Below are positions 1 to 5,407 of a DNA stretch of 5,407 bases, piece by piece. Position 1 is the stretch's first letter. Every line of letters begins with the position of its first letter. The stretch is taken from the NCBI GenBank assembly GCA_030146295.1, contig JASLCD010000446.1, positions 1 through 5,407 of the forward strand. Reading direction: 5' to 3'. Source of the DNA: Chryseobacterium sp. GTDB taxonomy: Bacteria; Bacteroidota; Bacteroidia; Flavobacteriales; Weeksellaceae. A program made the position numbers and the translations under genes. A model generated the notes under the pieces. That model was not told where the DNA came from. It saw only the letters and a program-made list of their open reading frames with translations, and did not search any database.

Positions 1-386
1 AAGCGATTCAGTCTGCGGAAGATCATTCTACGGGAGAGATCAGGGTACATATTGATTCCAATACAGATAACCGCGATGCCAAGACAGCATTTGAGGTTTT
101 CAAAAAACTCGATATGGACAAAACCGCTGAAAGGAATGCTGTTCTTTTCCATGTCAATTTCGAGCAGAAATATCTTACTATTATTGGAGATATCGGAATT
201 CATGAAAAGGTAAAACAATCTTACTGGGATCATCTTCACGACTATATCACTGCTGAATTTGCCAAAGGACATTATTACCAGGCATTGAAAAGTGCCATCC
301 TGGAAACAGGACTTGAACTCAAAAAACATTTTCCTGTAGAGGGAGAAAATCCAAACCAACTCTCGAATGAAATTACGTTCTCTTAA
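1..386 (+). CDS. Stand-alone TPM-domain protein, 5' end missing
   Basis: The frame is open from the left edge (first whole codon at 3) and gives 127 residues ending at TAA 384-386. The internal ATG at 114 falls inside the conserved domain, so the true start lies outside the window. The visible part opens with a segment typical of TPM domains (AxxSAEDHSTGEIRVH-like), followed by the core strand pair around RNAVLFHV and the GDIGIHEKV turn, then two helices (YWDHLHDYI and YYQALKSAILETG). It ends without a membrane segment or glycine tail, so it resembles soluble stand-alone TPM proteins such as BA42 of Bizionia argentinensis (about 145 residues, from memory), for which phosphatase activity has been reported. 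About 20 residues are probably missing. The last 20 bases overlap the start of the next gene, which indicates co-transcription and perhaps translational coupling. The family assignment is strong; the biochemical role is uncertain. Confidence 0.85.
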   Translation, partial: AIQSAEDHSTGEIRVHIDSNTDNRDAKTAFEVFKKLDMDKTAERNAVLFHVNFEQKYLTIIGDIGIHEKVKQSYWDHLHDYITAEFAKGHYYQALKSAILETGLELKKHFPVEGENPNQLSNEITFS

Positions 387-1182
387 AATAGTATTTTCAT
401 TTTTATTGCTTTGCTTTTACACTTTTGTATCAGCACAGTATACTATTCCCGAAAAGCCAGCTGTTCTTTATCCTGTTTTTGATGAAGCCAATCTGCTTTC
501 TCAACAGGAAAAAGATGCCCTGAATAATAAGCTGATCAAATTTGCAGATACTACCTCAACAGAAATTGAAGTAGTAATCATTCGTTCTACCAAAGGAGAG
601 GATGTCAACTTTCTCGCGACCATGTTCGGGCAGAAATGGAAAATTGGGAAAAAAGGAGTAGATAACGGAGTTGTTTTTCTTATCGCTACAGAAGACAGAA
701 CCATGTCTATCCAGCAGGGACGTGCTGTAGAACAATACCTTACTGCTTCAGTAGCGGGACAGATCTTAGATTATATTGTTACCCCCAACTTCAAGAAAGG
801 GCTTTGGTATGATGGGATCAATGGTGGAACCTCAGCCATTATGGAGGCTGTTCAGGGAAAATTCAAACCTGTGGAGACCACAGCACCTTCCGGTAATGGG
901 AGTGCTTTTAAAGTTCTTATCATTGCTTTTATTATTTTCATCATTATTGCCATACTTTTCGGTAACAGAGGAGGCGGACGTGGTGGAAATAATGACGACG
1001 ATGATGATGTAATTCTTACAAGAAGAGGACGCAGAAATTACCCCGGAGGTTTCTTCCCATTCCCTGGTGGTTTTGGAGGCGGCGGATTTGGCGGTGGAAG
1101 TTCCGGCGGCGGTGGCGGCGGATTTGGAGGCTTCGGCGGTGGCGGAAGTTTTGGCGGCGGCGGTGCATCCGGAGGCTGGTAA
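367..1182 (+). CDS. Exported TPM-domain (YgcG-type) protein with membrane anchor and glycine-rich tail
   Basis: This 271-residue protein begins with a signal peptide (K2, R4, K7, then a hydrophobic stretch to about residue 20; likely cleavage after VSA at 21-23). A TPM domain spans about residues 32-165. It includes the entry motif YPVFDEANLLS, a strand TEIEVVIIRS, the hallmark GVDNGVVFLIA (97-107), RTMSIQQGRAVEQYL and a closing helix GINGGTSAIMEAV. A single membrane helix lies at about 181-198. The remainder, presumably cytoplasmic, has basic patches, an NNDDDDD run (208-214), and a Gly/Phe-rich tail (227-270) ending in GASGGW. This is the usual YgcG-like plan: catalytic or binding domain outside the inner membrane, low-complexity tail inside. 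ATG 367 is chosen because it is the only start that yields a proper signal peptide, although it lies within the preceding gene. The function of the family is poorly defined; phosphatase activity and roles in membrane protein maintenance have been proposed. Confidence 0.88.
   Translation: MKLRSLKIVFSFLLLCFYTFVSAQYTIPEKPAVLYPVFDEANLLSQQEKDALNNKLIKFADTTSTEIEVVIIRSTKGEDVNFLATMFGQKWKIGKKGVDNGVVFLIATEDRTMSIQQGRAVEQYLTASVAGQILDYIVTPNFKKGLWYDGINGGTSAIMEAVQGKFKPVETTAPSGNGSAFKVLIIAFIIFIIIAILFGNRGGGRGGNNDDDDDVILTRRGRRNYPGGFFPFPGGFGGGGFGGGSSGGGGGGFGGFGGGGSFGGGGASGGW
1045..1176 (+). repeat. Glycine-codon low-complexity tract
   Basis: This is the part of the TPM gene that encodes the Gly/Phe-rich tail. 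It is built from GGC/GGT/GGA codons and is far richer in G+C than its surroundings. A 14-base unit GGCGGCGGATTTGG occurs at 1078-1091 and again at 1114-1127, 36 bases later, so the tract is a plausible site of length change by slippage or unequal recombination. The repeats keep the reading frame because 36 is a multiple of three. Confidence 0.7.
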
Positions 1183-1222
1183 AATTTTATAGATTAAAGA
1201 ACCATTATATTAAAACTAAAAA

Positions 1223-1621
1223 ATGAAAAAAGAAATCCTGACACGGCTTTTTTACTCATTTCTGTTTTCTTTAGGCTTATCCATTTTGATTTTTTTATTG
1301 GCTTTCGGCATTCACGAAGGGTTCGAGGCCAATCAGGCAAGAGCACTTCTGGCACTCGTGGTTATCTTTATTTTACTCACCTGTTTGGTTCTTTCAGCTA
1401 CTGCATTTCTCAACCTACTTCCTATAGTAAGAACGAACCTGGTTTTAAGCCTTGCTTCTTTCATTGCATTGCCTTTGGCTTTGCTTTGTTATATCTTAGT
1501 ACAAAATGGCCCGGACAGTGATACTTCGCTGTTGCTGATCATTAACAGTCCATGTCTGCTTTATATTATAGCACTGATATATCATTTTTTTGCCTTCAGA
1601 AAAACGATCGATAAAGCTTAG
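1223..1621 (+). CDS. Small four-helix membrane protein of unknown function
   Basis: I do not recognise this 132-residue protein as a named family. It is strongly hydrophobic, with four likely membrane helices at about residues 9-29, 40-62, 72-93 and 102-124, a short basic N-terminus (MKKEILTR) and a basic C-terminus (FRKTIDKA). The first loop carries several charged residues (HEGFEANQAR) and the third carries NGPDSD. No catalytic motif or metal site was seen. It starts 40 bases after the TPM gene with no hairpin between them, so it probably belongs to the same transcript. The start at 1223 follows an A-rich stretch, as is common for starts in this phylum, and no Shine-Dalgarno sequence is present. 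It could be an accessory membrane protein for the TPM proteins, but nothing in the sequence proves this. That it is a real gene is well supported by its membrane-protein pattern and position. Confidence 0.75.
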   Translation: MKKEILTRLFYSFLFSLGLSILIFLLAFGIHEGFEANQARALLALVVIFILLTCLVLSATAFLNLLPIVRTNLVLSLASFIALPLALLCYILVQNGPDSDTSLLLIINSPCLLYIIALIYHFFAFRKTIDKA

Positions 1622-1696
1622 CTAAAGCCAGACAAGTATTTTCAATATCCTGCATTTTAAACAGAAACTTTTCTTCAACATACCTTGAAGGATAAC

Positions 1697-1704
1697 TAAT
1701 TTTG
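1697..1704 (+). promoter_or_regulatory. Candidate -7 promoter box TAATTTTG
   Basis: The octamer TAATTTTG matches the Bacteroidota -7 consensus TAnnTTTG exactly. No clear TTTG-type -33 element sits about 19 bases upstream; the nearest TTG (1685-1687) is too close. If real, it would start a transcript with a leader of roughly 140-150 bases before the kefF-like gene. A competing candidate, TATATTTA at 1834-1841, has one mismatch and would leave a leader of only a few bases. The match could be chance in such AT-rich DNA. Confidence 0.25.
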
Positions 1705-1749
1705 TTTTAAAAATTTTATATAAATGCTAAAAAAAAGTGCTTTATTGAT

Positions 1750-1790
1750 TTAATATTAACAATAAATTCAACTTTTAATATTAAAAAGTT
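1750..1790. repeat. Two copies of palindrome TTAATATTAA, 25 bases apart
   Basis: The perfect palindrome TTAATATTAA occurs at 1750-1759 and 1775-1784. The second copy extends to TTTTAATATTAAAA (1773-1786) and, with one extra A, to flanking AAC and GTT (1770-1772, 1788-1790). The centre-to-centre distance is 25 bases. The pair lies between the candidate box at 1697 and the kefF-like start, so it could be a binding site for a dimeric regulator. It consists almost only of A and T, so chance is a serious alternative. Confidence 0.35.
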
Positions 1791-1855
1791 AACAAAAGCA
1801 TCAAAAAATCATCTTTTATTCAATATTTTTCACTATATTTACTGAAAACAGGAGT

Positions 1856-2377
1856 ATGAAGAAGACGCTGGTAGTATTTGCACACCCTTACCTGGAGCAC
1901 TCCAATTCGAATGTAGAGCTCATCAATTTCTACGTTCGACACCAGCATTATACCCTAAGAGATCTTTACGAAGAATATCCTGACTTTCATATTGCCGCTT
2001 TCAGAGAAAGAAAACGCCTTAAAAGCTATGAACGTTTTATTTTCCAGTTTCCCCTGATATGGTTTGGTATGCCCCCTCTTCTCAGATTATGGATTGATGA
2101 AGTTTTCGACAGAGACTGGCTGAAAGAAGGTGAGTATAATCCGCTGGAAGGAAAAGAAGTCTATATCCTCATAACAACCGGTGGAAAAGAAAGATCTTTC
2201 ACTAAAACCGGTACTTACCAATATACAATCGATGAGCTGATCAGCGGGCTGATTGTTTCATTAAAGGTTTTCAAAGCAGATATCAAGCATATTAAGATCG
2301 TATACGAAGCTAATAAGCTATCTAAAAAAGAAATTATCTTACATAAAAAAGAATTTACCGAACTTCTCAATCAATAG
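1856..2377 (+). CDS. kefF: KefF-like NAD(P)H oxidoreductase / Kef regulatory subunit (flavodoxin-2 fold)
   Basis: This 173-residue protein is nearly the size of E. coli KefF (176) and follows it from end to end: AHPY near the N-terminus (9-12) with the S/N-rich phosphate loop after it, DLYxxYPDF (36-44), FQFPLIWFGMPPLLRLWIDEVF (63-84), which is the flavin and dimer segment, and TTGG (107-110). E. coli KefF is a cytoplasmic FMN-dependent quinone reductase that binds KefC and is needed for full efflux activity. The gene ends 3 bases before the antiporter gene, the same order as kefF-kefC in E. coli. Differences from E. coli KefF, recalled from memory, are the loss of the glycine-rich YGHGG loop (here WLKEGEYNPLEGK, 88-100) and Tyr121 where E. 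coli has His in a GxH motif. Flavin or quinone turnover may therefore be altered. The GGAG at 1851-1854 lies only one base from the ATG, too close for normal Shine-Dalgarno use. Symbol given by homology and synteny. Confidence 0.87.
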   Translation: MKKTLVVFAHPYLEHSNSNVELINFYVRHQHYTLRDLYEEYPDFHIAAFRERKRLKSYERFIFQFPLIWFGMPPLLRLWIDEVFDRDWLKEGEYNPLEGKEVYILITTGGKERSFTKTGTYQYTIDELISGLIVSLKVFKADIKHIKIVYEANKLSKKEIILHKKEFTELLNQ

Positions 2378-2380
2378 CAT

Positions 2381-4270
2381 ATGGAATCCAGCTTAGCGAT
2401 GAACACATTAATTTTTCTGGGTGTAGCCATTATTATGGTTCCATTGGCCAGGAAATTAGGGTTGAGTTCTGTGATCGGTTATATTTTAGGAGGAATTATT
2501 ATAGGACCTTACGCCCTTAAACTCACAGGAAATAATGTAAATGATATTATGCACGCCAGTGAGTTTGGGGTCATCATGCTGCTATTCCTTGTAGGGCTGG
2601 AGCTGGAGCCCCGGAAATTCTGGGAAATGCGAAAAAAAATAATGGGCCTGGGACTTTCTCAGATGGCGCTCACCATTATATTGCTTTTTCTGGTATTCAC
2701 GAGTGTAGGCTGGAGAATAGATAAGGCTATTACCATTGCTATGTGTTTTGCATTATCCTCTACGGCAATTGTACTGCAGACATTACAGGAAAAGAATAAT
2801 CTTAAAACTACAGCTGGGGAAGCCTCCTTCTCTACCCTGCTGTTTCAGGATATTTCTGTGATCCCTATTTTGGCTATACTTCCTCTTGTTGCCAATTATA
2901 AAGCCAAGCATCATGACAATGAAATTCAGATTCTGATTCAGAAACTACCAGAATGGCTTCAGGCCGGGACTGTAATTTTCGGAGTCGTTTTGTTGATCTT
3001 ACTCGGCAGATATGTATTTGTTCCTTTTTTACGCTATGTCTCAAAATCGGGAATGACAGAGCTCTTGACTGCTTCTTCCTTATTTCTGGTTATCGGAGTT
3101 TCTGAGCTGATGGTGGTTATCGGTCTCTCTCCTGCACTGGGAGCTTTCCTTGCGGGGGTAATGCTTGCCAACAGCGAATTCCGTCATGAGCTGGAAGCAC
3201 AGATCGATCCTTTCAAGGGACTGTTATTGGCTGTTTTTTTCGTCAGTGTAGGTTCTACTATCAACTTTAATATTATTCAGAAAGATCCTTTATTTATCTT
3301 CAGTACCGTTTTTGCCGTACTGGCAGTAAAGTTTATGGTTTTATATACTATTGGAAAATTCTTCAGAATAGATACTCCTCAAAGTCTTTTTTATGCATTT
3401 GCCCTTTCTCAGGTAGGAGAATTTGCATTTGTACTGCTCAACTATTCATCAGACCTTTATCTGTTGAGTCCTGAGATGAATGCACAGATGATGGCTGTAA
3501 CAGCCATTACAATGTGTATCACTCCTATTCTCCTGATCATCAACGACAAGTTTATTACTCCTAAATTTATCCGGGAAACTCCTGAAGAAGAGCATGATTT
3601 TAATATTCTTGACAGTGATGTTATTCAAAAGAAGATTATCATCGTAGGTTTCGGACATTTCGGAAGTACGGTGGGGCGCCTTTTAAAGGCCAATAAAATA
3701 TCTGCCACTGTCCTGGATCGTGATTCTGATCGTGTGAAACTGCTCAGAAGCTATGGTTTTAAAGTATATTATGGGGATGCAACAAGGATTCCTATTTTGA
3801 GGGCCGCAGGAATTGAAGATGCTGAAATTCTGGTTTTATGTTTGGATGATCCGGATGATAATAAATTCATTGCAGAACTTGTCCGTGAACATTATCCTGA
3901 TGTGAAAATTTTCGTAAGAGCTAAAAACAGAATTGATGCTTATGATTATCTCAACAACGGAGTCAATCATATTTACCGTGAAACACTAGGAACAGCAGTT
4001 GATATGGCTGTAGATGTACTTCATGAAACAGGAATGAGAAAATATGCAGCAAGACGTCTCGGACAAAGGTTTATGGCTATTGACAAAGCATCGGTAAGAA
4101 AACTGGCAAAAATGAAAGAGAATAATGATGACATTACCTTATTTACCACAAAAGAAATCCTCCAGCGAGAGGAGGAATTGTTGGCATATGATAATCTTAA
4201 TTTTGATAATAAAAACTGGGAAGGTTCCTCATCCACCGATGAAGAAGATGAGGAAGAATCCCAGGATTGA
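2381..4270 (+). CDS. kefC: KefB/KefC-like CPA2 cation:proton antiporter with KTN (TrkA-N/RCK) domain
   Basis: This 629-residue protein is full length (E. coli KefC: 620). Residues about 8-390 form the multi-helix exchanger domain, with GVIMLLFLVGLELEP (63-77), SSTAIVLQ (126-133), FQDISVIP (155-162, transport aspartate D157), a regulatory loop FRHELEAQIDPFKGLLL (267-283) and SQVGEFAFV (343-351). The cytoplasmic KTN domain starts at about 418 with the nucleotide loop GFGHFG (423-428), acidic D446 closing the second strand, YGDATR (464-469), and RET (533-535). The C-terminus is very acidic (SSSTDEEDEEESQD). ATG 2381 is preferred over 2399 because the N-terminus then aligns with E. coli KefC without a gap. 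Kef transporters exchange K+ for H+ across the inner membrane, acidifying the cytoplasm during electrophile stress; they are inhibited by glutathione and opened by its adducts. The adjacent kefF-like gene supports the Kef assignment over a generic CPA2 antiporter. Compared with E. coli from memory, D264 of the regulatory loop is Gln274 and N551 is Asp568, so its ligand may differ. Confidence 0.9.
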   Translation: MESSLAMNTLIFLGVAIIMVPLARKLGLSSVIGYILGGIIIGPYALKLTGNNVNDIMHASEFGVIMLLFLVGLELEPRKFWEMRKKIMGLGLSQMALTIILLFLVFTSVGWRIDKAITIAMCFALSSTAIVLQTLQEKNNLKTTAGEASFSTLLFQDISVIPILAILPLVANYKAKHHDNEIQILIQKLPEWLQAGTVIFGVVLLILLGRYVFVPFLRYVSKSGMTELLTASSLFLVIGVSELMVVIGLSPALGAFLAGVMLANSEFRHELEAQIDPFKGLLLAVFFVSVGSTINFNIIQKDPLFIFSTVFAVLAVKFMVLYTIGKFFRIDTPQSLFYAFALSQVGEFAFVLLNYSSDLYLLSPEMNAQMMAVTAITMCITPILLIINDKFITPKFIRETPEEEHDFNILDSDVIQKKIIIVGFGHFGSTVGRLLKANKISATVLDRDSDRVKLLRSYGFKVYYGDATRIPILRAAGIEDAEILVLCLDDPDDNKFIAELVREHYPDVKIFVRAKNRIDAYDYLNNGVNHIYRETLGTAVDMAVDVLHETGMRKYAARRLGQRFMAIDKASVRKLAKMKENNDDITLFTTKEILQREEELLAYDNLNFDNKNWEGSSSTDEEDEEESQD

Positions 4271-4271
4271 T

Positions 4272-5093
4272 TTATTGGATATTGACACTTCCGCCACTGC
4301 TCTCTTCTTTGCTCACATTCTTGAGCTCTCCTTTTTTAGAGATATCCACACTTCCACCTGATGATGCACTTGCTTTCACACTGGAAACAGCACTGATATG
4401 AACACTTGCACCACTGGATGCATCTGCCTCCACATCATCCGCAATAACCCCTTTGGCTGAAACACTGCTGCCTGAAGAAGCACTCACATCTACCTTTTTC
4501 GCTTTTCCTGAAAGATCAAGAGTAGATCCTGATGAAGATTCAACATCAAGGTTGACGGCCCATATCTTACCATCATAGCTGCTGCTGCTGCTTATATTAA
4601 TATCCATATCATTAGCTTCCAGATCTCCGGAAATACTTCCGGCACTTGATGCTTCTATATCTGTTTTTTCCTGAGTAAATTTATCTTTTATGATAATTCT
4701 CGCTGCTGAATCGGCAAGAAGCTTCTTAAAGTCTTTGGCATAGATCTTTGCCGTTACTTTACTGATATTCATCACTCTGATTCCCGGCTTATAATGAATA
4801 TGCAGCTTTCCGCCTTCATTATCTACAAGAATTTCGTTGATGATACTTTGAGGGGCAGAAATTTCCACTTTTTCTGTTTCAGATTTAATGATCTCAGCTT
4901 CTATTGCCTGAGAAACCTGAATTTCATCAAAATCTCCGTTAAATTCTTTATGCTGTATCGGGCCGCTTTCTTTGCTCACTACTTTCTCTACCCAATTACT
5001 TCTGTCTCCTTCTCTGTTTCTGTTCTCATGTTTATCATTACATGAGGCTAATGCCGCTAAGGCTGAAAAAATAAATAAAGTCCTTGTTTTCAT
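4272..5093 (-). CDS. GIN-domain (DUF2807) lipoprotein with serine/glycine beta-helix rungs
   Basis: This 273-residue protein starts with a lipoprotein signal: K2, R4, a hydrophobic core, and lipobox LASC with the lipidated cysteine at 18. A charged linker follows (about 19-48). The domain body opens with FDEIQVSQAIEAEI and IISAPQSIINEILV-like strands, typical of the start of GIN/DUF2807 proteins, and continues as a ladder of serine-rich turns near residues 149, 169, 187, 206, 226, 244 and 265, about 19-20 residues apart. This is the pattern of a right-handed beta-helix. GIN-domain proteins are common in Bacteroidota and have been called putative adhesin heads, but their role is not established. 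The cysteine is followed by NDKHE rather than a canonical lipoprotein export signal such as K-D/E-D/E, so placement on the cell surface is undecided. The gene is convergent with the antiporter gene, one base between stops. ATG 5091-5093 is the only start that gives the lipobox. Confidence 0.85.
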   Translation of the reverse strand: MKTRTLFIFSALAALASCNDKHENRNREGDRSNWVEKVVSKESGPIQHKEFNGDFDEIQVSQAIEAEIIKSETEKVEISAPQSIINEILVDNEGGKLHIHYKPGIRVMNISKVTAKIYAKDFKKLLADSAARIIIKDKFTQEKTDIEASSAGSISGDLEANDMDINISSSSSYDGKIWAVNLDVESSSGSTLDLSGKAKKVDVSASSGSSVSAKGVIADDVEADASSGASVHISAVSSVKASASSGGSVDISKKGELKNVSKEESSGGSVNIQ

Positions 5094-5347
5094 GCTTATT
5101 TCTTTTGTCGATTATTTTTCTTGATTTCTTTAATTAAATGACAACTAATTTATAAAAAATATTACATTACATTTAAAAATACTGCAATAGTATGCTCTAC
5201 AGATTTTCAAAATGGGTCCATATGCTGTATACAATTCATTTATACATTTAAAAAGACCTGCTGAGTGGGTTCTGTAAATAGATTTTCCAAAATATATTCT
5301 ATGATACAAGTTTTTAATATCTTTATGCTTTAATAACAACTATATTT
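5094..5347. other. Divergent AT-rich intergenic region
   Basis: This 254-base spacer separates the start of the GIN lipoprotein gene (minus strand) from the start of the next gene (plus strand), so it should carry a promoter for each. I found no full TAnnTTTG box in either direction. The nearest on the plus strand is TATCTTTA at 5318-5325 (one mismatch), with no clear -33 partner. An imperfect direct repeat is present, AGATTTTCAAAAT (5201-5213) and AGATTTTCCAAAAT (5280-5293). No RNA gene or strong hairpin was seen. Confidence 0.45.
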
Positions 5348-5407
5348 ATGAAGAATATTTCATCGGTATTATTAATTTCTGCCTTGGCGTTCAATCAATC
5401 TTGTACT
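5348..5407 (+). CDS. N-terminus of an exported protein, probably a lipoprotein, cut by window edge
   Basis: ATG at 5348-5350 opens a frame of 20 codons to the right edge, reading MKNISSVLLISALAFNQSCT. It has a basic start (K2), a hydrophobic core (about 6-15) and a cysteine at 19 preceded by serine, which resembles a signal peptide of the lipoprotein class. The -3 position relative to the cysteine is Asn, a poor lipobox residue, so ordinary signal peptidase cleavage is also possible. The start is preceded by AT-rich sequence with no Shine-Dalgarno sequence, as in its neighbours. Too little is visible to name a family. It is transcribed away from the GIN lipoprotein gene. Confidence 0.55.
   Translation, partial: MKNISSVLLISALAFNQSCT

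Larger units (their letters stand above)
1622..1855. other. AT-rich spacer before the kef-like operon
   Basis: This 234-base gap falls into two parts. The first (to about 1700) is about 31% G+C by hand count and on the minus strand reads as an open stretch that looks like a protein C-terminus (see findings). The second (1701-1855) is only about 17% G+C and holds a candidate promoter box, two TTAATATTAA palindromes and a second, weaker box, TATATTTA, at 1834-1841. No GC-rich hairpin followed by a T run was found, so no terminator can be named for the upstream cluster. Confidence 0.5.

Noticed and set aside
501..704. Minus-strand open frame of 67 codons inside the exported TPM gene
   Set aside because: It lies wholly antisense to a well-supported domain, and its translation has no recognisable pattern.
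776..1012. Plus-strand open frame of 78 codons in another frame of the exported TPM gene
   Set aside because: It overlaps the TPM domain and membrane helix; its apparent hydrophobic stretch is a frame-shifted reading of the real helix.
1611..1630. AAGCTTAGCT-type symmetry as a terminator of the first cluster
   Set aside because: The possible stem is very short and is not followed by a T run.
1851..1854. GGAG as a Shine-Dalgarno site for the kefF-like gene
   Set aside because: Only one base separates it from the ATG, and this phylum rarely uses such sites.
3449..3658. Minus-strand open frame inside the antiporter gene
   Set aside because: Antisense shadow of the last membrane helices and linker; no start context or family pattern.
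4021..4361. Open frames on both strands at the antiporter 3' end (minus 4021-4236, plus 4125-4361)
   Set aside because: Both overlap confident genes and their translations have the composition of shadow frames. The plus-strand one crosses into the antisense of the lipoprotein gene.
4794..5045. Plus-strand open frame opposite the GIN lipoprotein N-terminus
   Set aside because: Rich in Phe and Tyr because it is antisense to Lys/Glu-rich coding sequence; no evidence of a gene.
5145..5339. Minus-strand open frame of 64 codons in the divergent spacer
   Set aside because: It lies in AT-rich promoter DNA, shows no domain-like pattern, and would occupy the upstream region of the lipoprotein gene.

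Overview
The window looks like ordinary chromosome from a Bacteroidota bacterium, most likely a flavobacterium of the Chryseobacterium type. The pointers are AT-rich intergenic DNA (about 17% G+C between 1701 and 1855 by hand count), starts without a well-placed Shine-Dalgarno sequence, a TAnnTTTG-like box, a GIN-domain (DUF2807) lipoprotein, and tandem TPM-domain genes. The genus is an inference. No RNA gene, mobile element, CRISPR array or phage gene was seen.

Layout. Positions 1-1621 hold a rightward cluster: the 3' part of a soluble stand-alone TPM-domain protein (cut by the left edge), an exported and membrane-anchored TPM protein with a glycine-rich tail whose start lies inside the previous gene, and a small four-helix membrane protein of unknown function. 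In many bacteria such TPM genes follow a lemA gene, which here would lie left of the window. Positions 1622-1855 are a very AT-rich spacer with a candidate promoter box and two copies of a TTAATATTAA palindrome.

Positions 1856-4270 are a two-gene operon for a Kef-type potassium efflux system: a KefF-like flavodoxin-fold regulatory protein, then, after only 3 bases, a full-length KefB/KefC-like cation:proton antiporter with a C-terminal nucleotide- and ligand-binding KTN/RCK domain. In enterobacteria this pair protects against electrophiles by letting K+ out and H+ in when glutathione adducts bind. Here the two ligand arginines are kept, but other positions of the ligand pocket and gating loop differ from the E. 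coli protein, which raises the question of what activates it.

On the minus strand, 4272-5093 encodes a GIN-domain lipoprotein with seven regularly spaced serine/glycine rungs. Its stop is one base from the stop of the antiporter gene. After a 254-base divergent spacer, the first 20 codons of another exported protein begin at 5348 and run off the right edge. No clearly new multi-gene system is present. The points most worth a second look are the altered Kef ligand and flavin-site residues, the paired TPM genes, the serine-rung array and a possible minus-strand gene remnant after 1598.
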